Source: Petrosia ficiformis (lineage: Eukaryota; Porifera; Demospongiae; Haplosclerida; Petrosiidae). Taken from it: 64,000 nt of DNA. The notes under the pieces were generated by a model, which worked only from the letters and a program-made list of their open reading frames with translations, ran no database searches and was not told the origin of the DNA. The translations under genes and the position numbers were made by a program. The stretch covers positions 730,001 to 794,000 of the forward strand of contig OX345640.1 of the NCBI GenBank assembly GCA_947044365.1, given 5' to 3'. Positions 26,920 through 35,690 of the stretch are shown here, in pieces (position 1 is the first letter of the stretch; each line of letters opens with the position of its first letter).

Positions 26920-29723
26920 TAGACAAACAGACAGACACATGCAGACAGACAGACAGACAGACAGACACATGCAGACATACATACAGACAGACATATAAAT
27001 AAATACCTTTAGTGTAATTGTTGAAGGATCATTATTAGTTGAAGTATATCCTTTAAAACTGGAGAATGCTATTAATGATAAAAACACATTATAATAATTA
27101 TTACATTTGAGCTTTTGACTCGTTATTTGTGAGTTTCAATATTGCAATTAACCTGAACTAATGGAATATCAGCAACTATCAAGATGACTCACATACATTA
27201 ACATACCAATACAATGCTTCAAAAAGACTCACTTTTTTGTAATTTATCATAAGTGGATTTGTAATTTTTGAGCTCATTAATACTCATGTCTTGTGATGCA
27301 ATAGTGTCCTAATTAAATGAGAATCGAAAAAAAATTGAATCGCAGAATGTATTAACAATAAGAAGGTTTGAGCACAAGTACAAATACCTTTAGTTTAGTC
27401 TGTCTATCCTTCGCTTCTTGTTTCAGTCCATCTTGTATGCCTTCTTGTAGACTAGCTAATTGTTTAAGTTTGTCTCTTTCTTTAACAACTGTTTGGAAGT
27501 CTAGAGTCAAATCTCGAAGTTTTGTTTCACTTTCTTTAATATCATATCTAATTAATGAAAGACACAAAATGAACTCTTAACAAGGAATCTAATTAAAAAG
27601 AAAGATTCGTCAACAGATGTTAAATGTTATATGTAGGCATGATGAGAGAATTAGAAAAAAAGAAAAAGTCGGAAATCTGAATAGGGAGGATTGAATCAAG
27701 TAGCTTCTGATATCTAGCCAGACATCAGACTCTTTGATGGCAGGAGTGTATGATATTACCGGACTCAAAGTAAAAAATTGTACCACACTCAGGCGCTTCT
27801 ACCATCTCAGTCTGGTACAATCCTACACTCATTTACCATCAAGGAGTCTGATGGCTCAGATGGTAAGAGTGCTTGCCTGGGTTCAATTCTTAGTCGGATT
27901 CCTGACCTTTTAAGTTTTCTAATTCCCTTCCATCTGCTTATCTAAGTTTTTATGCAGTCGACCTTGCATCTAATAGACATTAAGTACTTTCAGATGTCTT
28001 TTCCTGAAGTATTTACGTACATACATTCATTATGATGTTGACAATCTTTAGTTATAGCATGAATGTGTTGTGTACTCAATATAATGTATTATTCTGTGAC
28101 CTATATCCTTCCACAGCAGATGATGTTTTCTCCAGATCAGCTTCACAAGTGTATAACTGTTCCTTCAGGAAGTGAATTTGATTCTTCAATTTAGCTACTT
28201 GTTTATCCCTACACATTAATTAATACATACATGTATATACATTATTAATACAGTAATATTAATTAGAACATACATGTATATATACATTATTAACCCTTAG
28301 AGCACTGATGTCACATATACGTGACATTTCACCCCTACGTGGTTCGCCGTGTGTTCCTAGCTACACGAAGCTCTCCAAATGCTTGTAATTGGCATCAGGC
28401 ACAAGCCGATGAACGTGGCTAAAAAAGTTGATGGTTTTTCGGCCGCCCTTTGGCCTAAATAACGACTATGGGGGGAATGTTAAAGGGGGGTGTCCCCCCG
28501 TTAACTGGGGTTCGAAGGGGGCAATTTGCGGTTTTTGTGACCCTGCCCACGTGCTCTGGTGGGTACCTGAGGCATTTCCCTTGCTGTGAAACCTGAAATC
28601 GTGGGTGTAGCTGGTGCCAACATGCAGTGGGGTCATTTTGTTAGCCCCAGTTCCAGTCAAAAGAGGGAGAGCACTGCATTTGATTTGATCCTTTCGAGTC
28701 CTGGTAAGCAAGTTGGTGGAAGTAGTACTTCATGTCGGAAAAGGAGCCAAGTTTGGAGTAGAGAAAGTGAACGGTGGCTAAAATATATGCAATAGAGTCG
28801 CCAGTGTTGGAAATGGGAAGAATTTTGAAAAACAGGCTCAGTGCTCTAAGGGTTAATACAGTAATATTAATTAGTACATACATGTACATGTATATACATT
28901 ATTAATACATTAATTTGGAATACACAGTATGTATATACACCCATACAATAACATAATCATAGTTATATACATTATATGTACATATAGATTAATACATAAA
29001 TACAATCATATACCAAATGACATACATGTAGATACATAGTTACATACATACATACATAAAACGTACACACATACATATACATGTACAACATACATGTACA
29101 TACATTCAATATACACACATACGTACATACACATACATACATACATACAATGTACACACATACATATACATATATATATACATACAATGTACATGCATAC
29201 ATAGTATTACATACATACATACAATGTACATGCATACATGTACATACATAATTATACACAAACATATTACATAGGTACATACAATTAATGAATATACGTC
29301 CAAAAAACTCTAACCTTTCTTCCATACATCTTTTTGCAATAGTAAAATGGGGTATTCTCGATGGTTTATCATCAGATTTCTTTTTTTTACTCCCTCCTAC
29401 AGTGTACTCATCACTAAACACAGCAACTATTGGAAACACAAATCATAATTACATATAAGAAAACTGATGTTGAAAACTGGAGAGACCAGTTACATACTTG
29501 ATATTCTAACTTATTACAAAACAGAAATGACTTTTATATTAACTGTATTTGTATAGTTTATTTATTATAATCAACATGTATAATGTATAACAACTTTTAT
29601 ATTTAACTGTTTATCTATATTTGAATGTATAATGTAACTCATATAGTTATATCTAAACACAATGTTTTGTACGCAAAATGTATACTTTTCTGACTTACAG
29701 TAATTATATAATAATTATATATA

Positions 29724-29775
<52 letters not shown>

Positions 29776-30099
29776 ATACATACGAAATAGTTCATCTCGT
29801 AGATGTTTCATTATTCTTTGATACACTCCAAACTTTGGAATAAGATCATCTAAAAAAACACATTATAATAATATATATAATAGGTATTATATATAAATAA
29901 CTGCCATACCAAGTATCGAGAAACATAGATCAATCCGATCTGTTGTGATCTCTTTGGTACCATTTATATACACTGATTCTACCAGTTGCATTTCATATTT
30001 CAATGCTAAAAACAACAAATAATTAAATTTCATAATGTGTTTTCTTTCTTCACCTGGAGAATATCCTGGACTACCAATAATATGATTGCCTGCAGCCAT
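19277..30099 (-). CDS. Large coiled-coil protein of unknown family, about 19 exons
   Basis: Not recognised with confidence. Exons read: 30054-30099, 29910-30005, 29784-29849, 29315-29426, 28101-28208, 27388-27547, 27233-27308, 27007-27068, about 26533-26617, 25992-26090, 25459-25615, 24841-24921, 24523-24657, 24429-24473, 23243-23450, 22681-22829, about 21473-21679, about 20836-20907 and 19277-about 19424. Start MAAGNHIIGSPGYSPG. A globular N-terminus (DDLIPKFGVYQRIMKHLRDE) faintly recalls TSNAXIP1-type N-termini. Then comes a long heptad-rich region (DKQVAKLKNQIHFLKEQLYT, YDIKESETKLRDLTLDFQTV, KNKLKTHREKFKM). A possible zinc knuckle (CLSCGDKVVICPHW) follows, then a hydrophobic helical C-terminal half ending KLTSIKKMMS. 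Early exons are firm; the last three joins are tentative. Broken copies lie between the T-box genes. Head-to-head with T-box copy 1. Confidence 0.65.
19772..19975. mobile_element. Palindromic MITE family D, paired copies
   Basis: Blocks of TATGGTACTATAC...ACTAGCTAGTGTAGTACCAT, then ATATACTCTAATTATT. The ends are inverted repeats of each other, and two related copies lie side by side. A third copy is at 26186-26307. Non-coding. Confidence 0.65.
20045..20200. repeat. TATG/TGTA microsatellite
   Basis: GTATGTATGTATG runs with TGTATATA interruptions in an intron of the coiled-coil gene. A second similar patch follows at 20378-20562. Long open frames here are low-complexity artefacts. Confidence 0.93.
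20205..20365. repeat. TTAGTTAGTTAACTAAAACT-type dispersed repeat
   Basis: Contains inverted TTTTAGTTAGTTAACTAAAA words and ends CTAAAAGTGGTCGG...ATACTAAAACAACACT. The same ends and core occur at 59257-59490 in an MMS19 intron and partly at 48520-48640, so this is a dispersed, palindrome-rich family. Confidence 0.65.
20378..20562. repeat. (TATG)n microsatellite
   Basis: Tetranucleotide GTAT runs with point interruptions. Intronic to the coiled-coil gene. Confidence 0.93.
21028..21236. mobile_element. MITE family A, full-length copy
   Basis: About 205 bases. Left end GGTTTTGATATGTTTTGAAG, right end GAGCTTATCAAAAACACTG. The subterminal sequences TTGAAGCATGGACCAAATTG and CCAAATAAGAAGCTCTTTG are shared with four other copies in the window. 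Consensus ends approximate inverted CAGTGTTTTTGATAA. No coding capacity. Confidence 0.8.
22306..22372 (+). mobile_element. tRNA-like SINE head fragment
   Basis: AGTAGCTCAATGATTAAGTA (A-box-like) is followed by a B-box-like GGTCATGGGTTCTG. Acceptor stems do not pair, so this is a tRNA-derived repeat remnant and not a tRNA gene. It lies in an intron of the coiled-coil gene. Confidence 0.4.
23036..23213. mobile_element. MITE family A copy, internally shortened
   Basis: Begins CAGAGTTTTTGACAATATTT and ends GAGCTTATCAAAAACACTG. It lacks the CCAAATAAGAAGCTCTTTG segment of the 21028 copy. Intron of the coiled-coil gene. Confidence 0.75.
23690..23815. repeat. (CTAT)n microsatellite
   Basis: More than 25 CTAT units, flanked by degenerate ATCTATCCATC sequence. 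Intronic. Confidence 0.97.
24120..24418. repeat. ACACAGACACATAGACACAG-type repeat
   Basis: CA-rich 6- to 12-base units (CACATAGACA, CACAGACA) over about 300 bases, ending right at exon 24429-24473. On the coding strand it is a long TGTSTCTRTG pyrimidine/purine tract before the next intron sequence. Confidence 0.95.
24950..25332. repeat. Palindrome-rich CAGTACAGTG repeat, two 175-bp units
   Basis: A unit of about 175 bases composed of TACAGTACAGTGTATACAGT and TGTACTGTACAG words is repeated twice (about 24959-25133 and 25134-25308). Because TACAGT and ACTGTA are complementary, both strands show the same open frames and strong secondary structure is expected. Confidence 0.93.
26186..26307. mobile_element. 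Palindromic MITE family D, 122-bp copy
   Basis: Left end AATTAGAGTATATATGGTAC (26186) is mirrored by GTACCATATATGCTCTAATT ending at 26307. The middle contains GGTTAGGGTCTC. Same family as the pair at 19772-19975. Confidence 0.85.
26725..26988. repeat. (CAGA)n with CACATGCAGACATTCA variants
   Basis: CAGA tetranucleotide runs separated by ACACATGCAGACATTCATA segments. Lies in the intron upstream of exon 26533-26617. Confidence 0.96.
27648..27936. mobile_element. Head-to-head inverted pair of tRNA-like repeats
   Basis: The right half reads GGAGTCTGATGGCTCAGATG (A-box-like), then GGGTTCAATTC (B-box-like), then a TTTTAAGTTTTCTAATT tail. The left half is an imperfect reverse complement of the same sequence, from AATTAGAAAA through GATTGAATC to CAGACTCTTTGATGG. 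It is either an inverted SINE pair or a foldback element; intronic to the coiled-coil gene. Confidence 0.6.
28294..28852. mobile_element. piggyBac-type MITE with TTAA target duplication
   Basis: Perfect 15-base TIRs: CCCTTAGAGCACTGA at 28294-28308 and its reverse complement at 28838-28852, each flanked by TTAA (28290-28293 and 28853-28856). CCC-starting TIRs plus TTAA duplication are the hallmark of piggyBac elements. A subterminal TGTCAC...GTGACA inverted repeat sits just inside the left end. The 559-base interior is GC-richer than the region and lacks an intact transposase. Located in the intron between exons 29315-29426 and 28101-28208. Confidence 0.92.
29004..29290. repeat. TACATACATGTACA-type repeat
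   Basis: Degenerate CATACATA/TGTACA repeat filling the intron side next to exon 29315-29426. The long open frames on the minus strand here are artefacts. Confidence 0.9.
29700..29778. repeat. (TA)n tract
   Basis: Nearly pure TATATA run ending a few bases before the donor of exon 29784-29849. Confidence 0.95.
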
Positions 30100-30292
30100 T
30101 ATGTTTTTACTAAAGTCACCATGGAAACAGGTACGATGTCCACTTCGAATTAATTATTTGTTTTTGCGCCGGCGCGCCCCCGGAAACTAGAAAATAGGTG
30201 ATCAATTTAAGGCGCTAAATAAGAACGTTAATTCATCTTTTTGATGAATTAACGTAATCCACCAACATTTGAGCAGTTAGCAGAGTTCAAAA
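30100..30292. promoter_or_regulatory. Bidirectional promoter, coiled-coil gene / T-box copy 1
   Basis: 193 bases between divergent ATGs. Contains GGCGCTAAA (30211-30219), which resembles an E2F site, and a perfect 12-bp inverted repeat, CGTTAATTCATC (30226-30237) and GATGAATTAACG (30243-30254), with a TTTTT-type 5-base loop. The last about 40 bases before the ATG (CCACCAACATTTGAGCAGTT then AGC/GAGAGTTCA) are conserved before all four T-box copies, so they are probably 5' UTR or core promoter. Confidence 0.6.
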
Positions 30293-32879
30293 ATGTCTGA
30301 AGAGAGAGATACAGATCTACCTTCACTCATCAGTGAAAGCTCGGATACCGTTGAAGATGCCGCACAGCAACCCCAAGTGGCTCCAGTTCTACCTCCACCT
30401 AAAGTCAAAAAACTATGTGATAGACATTCTAATATTGAAGTGACCTTAGATAGAAAGGAACTGTGGGATGAATTTTATCGAAAAGGAACTGAAATGATTG
30501 TTACTCGCTCTGGAAGGTAAAATAGTTGTACTAGCTGCTAAATCTGTTTCTCTCTCACATATTTCATTTTATATTAGACGAATGTTTCCTGGATTTTCAG
30601 TAAGCATCAGTGGATTAAGGCCTAAAGCAAAATATACAATGAAATTGGACATAGTTCTTGCAGAAAATCACCGATTCAAGTTCTTGAATGCGAGGTAGAG
30701 CAGGAAAAGACAAAATTGAATATTGTATGGCTGGACGAAAGCATGCACGGGAAGACATATACAACTACTAGCTCAAACAGTCACAATAATTTAGTATTTT
30801 TCATACAATTTTCAGATGGCGAGCTGTTGAAAGCTCTGAACCTCAACCTGCATATGAGACTTACATACATACAGATTCACCACATACTGGATCCTTTTGG
30901 GTAAGACACGGAGTCTCATTTCCAGAACTAAAACTTACTAATAACAAAGATAAAGCAGGACAAAATGTAAGCAGTTGCTGTATGGGCATAGATGGATAGA
31001 GAGATGAATTAAATAGATAGATAGATAGAATGATATATGAATGAGTATGATAATTTAAAACAATATTTTTTGTAGGTCGCTTTGTTGCACTCAATGCACA
31101 AATATTTCTTTCGCCTTGTAATTGATGATGAGGGAAGAAAGAGCCCACCAGGAGAACCTAAACCAGTTCCTCGTCCTATTCTCACAATGGAATTTCCTGA
31201 AACTACATTTATTGCAGTCACGAAATATCACAACAACGAGGTAAAGAATTAATGAACAAGAATAATAATGATTTTTTTAAAATGTATATATAGGTATCTC
31301 AATTAAAAATTTCAAAAAATCGATTTGCTCAAGGTGTCAGGGGAAGTGTAACAAACATGTAAGTAAAGAGTTTGAGGTGATCATATACCAACCTCAAACT
31401 TCAGCTGCTGTATGCGTGTATGTAATATAATATAGAACATGACCACAAGGGGTGTATCAGATATAGACGAAAATGATATTCACAATCCAGAGGTCATAGC
31501 TCGAGTGATTATGAATATTATTTGAGTGTTTGTATGTTGTATGTGCCATACATATATACATACATACATACATACATACATACTGCTCTGTTACACTCAA
31601 TGCACAAATATTTCATTCACCTTGTAATTGATGAGGAAAGAAAGAGCCCACCAGGAGAACCTGAACCAGTTCCTCGTCCTATTCTCACAATGGAATTGCC
31701 TGAAACTGCAGTCACTGCATATCAAGACGAAGAGGTAAGAATTAAAGAACAAAAATAATAATGATTTAAAAAAAAAATGTATATATAGGTAGCTCAAGTG
31801 AAGATTTCATACAATTCAGCATTCAGGGAAAGTGTAGCAGACATGTAAGTAAGGTGTTTGAGGTTATCATATACCAACCTCAAACTTCAGCTGCATTCGT
31901 ATATGTATATATGTATATATGTATGTATGTATGGGGTGTGTGCATACATACATTCAACATTCGTAAACCTATAATTATTTCATTTAGGGATTGGGAAACA
32001 GCTCAAGCATTATATAATACATGTAGTTATGGAGTTGGGATAACACCTTCAGGTATGATGACATAAATTCATGAATAATTTATTGTTATAATAATTATAC
32101 ATGTAATAATTATAATTATGTTTTGAAAAAGAAAAGGCAGTCAACAGTGCAACACTTATGACATTATATTACATTACAATTCCATTCTTTCAGGCAATTA
32201 CATCTCTCATTTGCCCTGGGGGATTCAGTCACCTATGATATCACCAGTCCCTCACACACCATCTACAATGCAACCAGTCTCCCACACACCATCCACAATG
32301 CAACCAGTTCCCCACACACCATCCACAATGCAACCAGTTCCCCACACACCATCCACAATGCAACCAGTCCCCCACACACCATCCACAATGCAACCAGTCC
32401 CCCACACACCATCCACAATGCACCCAGTCTCCCACACACCATCCACAATGCAACCAGTCCCCCACACACCATCCACAATGCAACCAGTCCCCCACACACC
32501 ATCCACAATGCAACCAGTTCCTCACACACCATCTACAATGCAAGCATACTCTCACTTTCAGTTATGTCAACAACAAATACCAGTACATCGCCAATCATTA
32601 TCAAGATTACAATACAGCCCCGAGTCTCCATTACTTGGAAAATCCACACCATTGACAGCCAAAGAAAGTGAATACTTTCAGTGGCCTATGGGAACATATA
32701 ATAAAACAGAATCAATTCATCTCTCACCTGAGAACTATCATTTGCAGATATATGGTCAACAGCGACATATTGATGATGGCTCATGCAGTAGTTCTCCTTA
32801 CCTTCGTGTTCCACCAAGTATCAATCTACCTCAGTTACCAGATTTCGATAGTGTGTTCACACCATCATTAGACGTGTGA
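30293..32879 (+). CDS. T-box transcription factor, copy 1 (full length)
   Basis: Predicted sequence-specific DNA-binding transcription factor. Exons 30293-30516, 30578-30694, 30816-30966, 31076-31240, 31294-31358, 31988-32052 and 32194-32879 give 490 residues. T-box from about residue 48 ([53 protein letters not shown]) through LLHSMHKY and [10 protein letters not shown] to exon 5. The usual TAYQNEE loop is TKYHNNE and the last T-box helix is NRFAQGVRGS, both deviating from consensus. The C-terminus holds ten HTPSTMQPVP decapeptides and ends SINLPQLPDFDSVFTPSLDV. A second exon-4 and exon-5 version (31584-31734 and 31789-31844) lies before exon 6. Subfamily unclear; it is a divergent, lineage-specific type. 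Confidence 0.88.
31429..31530. mobile_element. Palindromic MITE family E, right end lost (T-box copy 1)
   Basis: Starts ATATAGAACATGACCACAAG and retains the interior ATAGACGAAAATGA...GATTATGAATATTATTTGAG of the family. The right terminal inverted repeat seen in copies 2 and 3 is replaced by TATG-rich sequence. It sits between exon 5a and exon 4b. Confidence 0.7.
31584..31844 (+). other. Duplicate T-box exons 4b and 5b of copy 1
   Basis: 4b (31584-31734) repeats exon 4 in open frame but lacks the nine bases for Thr-Phe-Ile (PETAVTAYQ instead of [12 protein letters not shown]). It has no AG acceptor, its upstream side being a (CATA)n run. 5b (31789-31844, 56 bases) keeps a TATATAG acceptor and a GTAAGT donor and encodes [19 protein letters not shown], lacking the Pro-Phe-Ala-Lys part. 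Exons 5a and 5b have identical phases. Joining both would create ATG-TAG, a stop, so they could only be used alternatively. 4b is probably dead; 5b could be spliced. Confidence 0.7.
32241..32545 (+). repeat. 30-bp coding minisatellite (HTPSTMQPVP)
   Basis: Ten in-frame 30-base units of CCACACACCATCCACAATGC AACCAGTCCC type in the last exon of T-box copy 1. Copy 4 has four units (43313-43434); copies 2 and 3 have one diverged unit (HTPFAMQP). Length differs in whole codons only. Confidence 0.97.
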
Positions 32880-33271
32880 TGTATATTATATCATTTCGTT
32901 TTTGTTAAAGTCATTGTATTATATATGATTGTATGTACATTTTATTTCCTTCATAATTATGCATTTGCTTTTTGTGGGCATGGTGCAAAACAAATTTTGT
33001 GGTAGTAAATGAAGCCGTTTTCTGAAAATTCATTTTAGTTACAAGGGGCTGAAGAAAGCTGAATTTTGTAGCTTGTAAGTGAACCATATAATTTACCTTT
33101 CTAGGGACTATCAATTCCCCTAGTGCGAAAATAAGAAACTTTTGAGGTCCTATGATTATTGCAATTTGGAACCACGAAAATCATCGACTTCCTAAATTAC
33201 TAAAAAGGCTAAATTCTTTTTGATAAATTAACGTAACCCACCAACATTTGAGCAGTTAGCAGAGTTCAGAA
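32880..33271. other. Spacer between T-box copies 1 and 2
   Basis: 3' UTR of copy 1, then a block beginning GAAGCCGTTTTCTGAAAATT that recurs before copy 3 (36770-36895), then the conserved leader TTTTTGATAAATTAACGTAA ... GAGCAGTTAGCAGAGTTCAG directly before the copy 2 ATG. No gene. Confidence 0.7.
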
Positions 33272-35690
33272 ATGTCCGAAGAGAGCAATACAGATCTACC
33301 TTCACTCTTCAGTGAAAGCTCCGATACAGTTGAAGATGTCGTACAGCAACCCAGCCACGCCCGAGTGGCTCCAGTTCTATCTCCACCTACAGCAACTAAA
33401 GTCAACAAACTATGTGATAGACATTCTAATATTGAAGTGACCTTAGATGGAAAGGAACTGTGGGATGAATTTTATCGAAGAGGAACTGAAATGATTGTTA
33501 ATCGCTCTGGAAGGTAAAGTAGTTGTACTAGCTGCTAAATCTGTTTCTCTCTCACATATTTCATTTTATATTAGACGGATGTTTCCTGAATTTTCAGTAA
33601 GCATCAGTGGATTAAGGCCTAAAGCAAAATATACAATGAAATTGGACATAGTCCTGGCAGACAATCACCGATTCAAGTTCATGAATGCGAGGTAGAGCAG
33701 GAAAATACAAAATTGGATATTGCATGGCTGGACGACAGCATACATGGAAAGACATACATAACTACTAGTTCGAACAGTCACAATAATTTATTTTTCATAC
33801 ATTTTCCAGATGGGTAGCTGTTGAAAGCTCTGAACCTCAGCCTGAATATGAGACCTACATACATACAGATTCACCAAATACTGGATCTTTTTGGATGAGA
33901 CAGGGAGTCTCATTTCAAAAACTAAAAATTACTAATAACAAAGATAAAGCAGGACAAAATGTAAGCAGTTGCTGTACAGGCATAGATGGATGGAGAGATG
34001 AATTAAATAGATGGATAGAATGATAACTATATAGATGAATATAAATAGATAGATAGAATGATAGATGGATGAGTATGCAAATTTAAAACAGGTCGCTTTG
34101 TTACACTCAATGCACAAATATTTCATTCGCCTTGTAATCGATGAGGAAAGAAAGACCTCACTAGGAGAACCCAAACTAGTTCCTCATCCTATTCTCACAA
34201 TGGAATTCCCAGAAACTACATTTATTGCAGTCACTGCATATCAAAACAAAGAGGTAAAGAATTAAGGAACAAGAATAATAATGATGTTTTAAATGTATAA
34301 TTATATATATAGGTAACTCAATTGAAGGTTTCAAACAATCCATTTGCTCAAGGAATCAGGGGAAGTGTAACAAACATGTAAGTAAAGAGTTTGAGGTGAT
34401 CATATACCAACCTCAAACTTCAGCTGCTGTATGCGTGTATGTAATATAATATAGAACATGACAAGGGGTGTATCAGATATAGACGAAAATGAATTCACAA
34501 TCCTGAGGGATTATGAATATTATTTGAGTGTTTATCTGATACACCATGCCAGGTCAGGGTCATGTTCTATATCAGAAGATAAAAGGCTTGTAACCTAATA
34601 TCTAGAAATGCAAGTTTCTTGTGTTTGTATATTACATGGTGGTTAAAGTGTATACATTTTAACCCATGATGGGAATGATACACCCTTTCTATACTATATA
34701 CGCCATGGTAGGTGCCTTTGATCTTATGGCTTCCCAGAATTACAAGTATGTATGGTATGTATATATGTATCATACATATATACATACAAACGTATATACA
34801 TACATACATACATGTTTCATACATATATACATACATACATACATACATACATACATACATACTGCTCTGTTACACTTAATGCACAAATATTTCATTCGCC
34901 TTGTAATTGATGAGGAAAGAAAGAGCCCACCAGGAGAATCTAAACCAGTTCCTCGTCCTATTCTCACAATGGAATTCCCTGAAACTGCAGTCACTGCATA
35001 TCAAAACGAAGAGGTAAGAATTAAGGAACAAGAATAATAATGATTTTTTTAAATGTATATATAGGTAGCTCAAGTGAAGATTTCAAAGAATTCAGCATTC
35101 AGGGAAAGTGTAGCAGATATGTAAGTTAAGGTGATCATATACCAACCTCAAACTTCATGTATGTATGTATGGGTGTGTGCATGCATACATTCAACATTCT
35201 TAAACCTATAATTATTTCTTTTAGGGATTGGAAAACAGCTCAAGCATTATATAATACATGTAGTACATCTAGTTATGGAGTTAGGATGACAAATTTAGGT
35301 ATGATGTCATTGATTCAATACATAAATTCATGAATAATTTATTGTTATAATAATAATTATACATATGTAATAAAGACATAGTCAACAGTGACACACTTAT
35401 GACATTATTGTCATTTATATTACATTATAATTTATATCTTAATTCTTTCAGGTAATTACTTCTCTCGTTTGCCCCGGGGGATCCAGTTACTTATGGTATC
35501 ACCAGTCCCTCACACACCATTTGCAATGCAACCCTACTCTCACTTTCAGTTACATCAACAACAGATACCAGTACATCACCAATCATTATCAAGATTACAA
35601 TACAGTCCTGAGTCTCCAATACTTGGACCATTTACAGCCAAAGAAAGTGAATACTTAAATGAGCAAATATTAGGAGATTCTGAGAGGTAA
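33272..35690 (+). CDS. T-box transcription factor, copy 2 (C-terminally truncated)
   Basis: Exons 33272-33513, 33575-33691, 33810-33960, 34092-34253, 34313-34377, 35225-35298 and 35452-35690 give 349 residues. All splice sites are canonical and the frame is open. The T-box loop is TAYQNKE and exon 5a reads [14 protein letters not shown]. The protein follows the family to KESEY and then ends [11 protein letters not shown]. Those last residues are encoded by sequence homologous to the antisense of the coiled-coil gene near 22811-22838. The usual about 80-residue C-terminal region is missing. A second exon pair, 4b (about 34862-35013, no acceptor) and 5b (35065-35120, splice sites intact, [15 protein letters not shown]), lies before exon 6. 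Expressed gene or early pseudogene cannot be told from sequence. Confidence 0.8.
34449..34572. mobile_element. Palindromic MITE family E (T-box copy 2)
   Basis: Left end ATATAGAACATGACAAGGGG TGTATCAGATA; right end TATCTGATACACCATGCCAG ... GGTCATGTTCTATAT. Together they form a hairpin of about 124 bases with an interior palindrome (CCTGAGGGATTATGAATA). Located between exon 5a and 4b, exactly where the exon duplication occurred. Confidence 0.85.
34785..34861. repeat. (CATA)n replacing the exon 4b acceptor, copy 2
   Basis: CATACATA run that continues straight into CTGCTCTGTTACACTTAATG of exon 4b. No AG dinucleotide precedes the exon. Equivalent tracts lie at 31553-31583 and 39120-39246 in copies 1 and 3. 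Confidence 0.93.

Noticed and set aside
28466..28795. Open frames inside the piggyBac-type element
   Set aside because: Short, overlapping on both strands, without transposase motifs; the element is non-autonomous.
32241..32555. Minus-strand Trp/Cys/Gly repeat frames (WCVGDWLHCG type)
   Set aside because: Antisense shadow of the coding HTPSTMQPVP repeat of T-box copy 1, which has splice and homology support.
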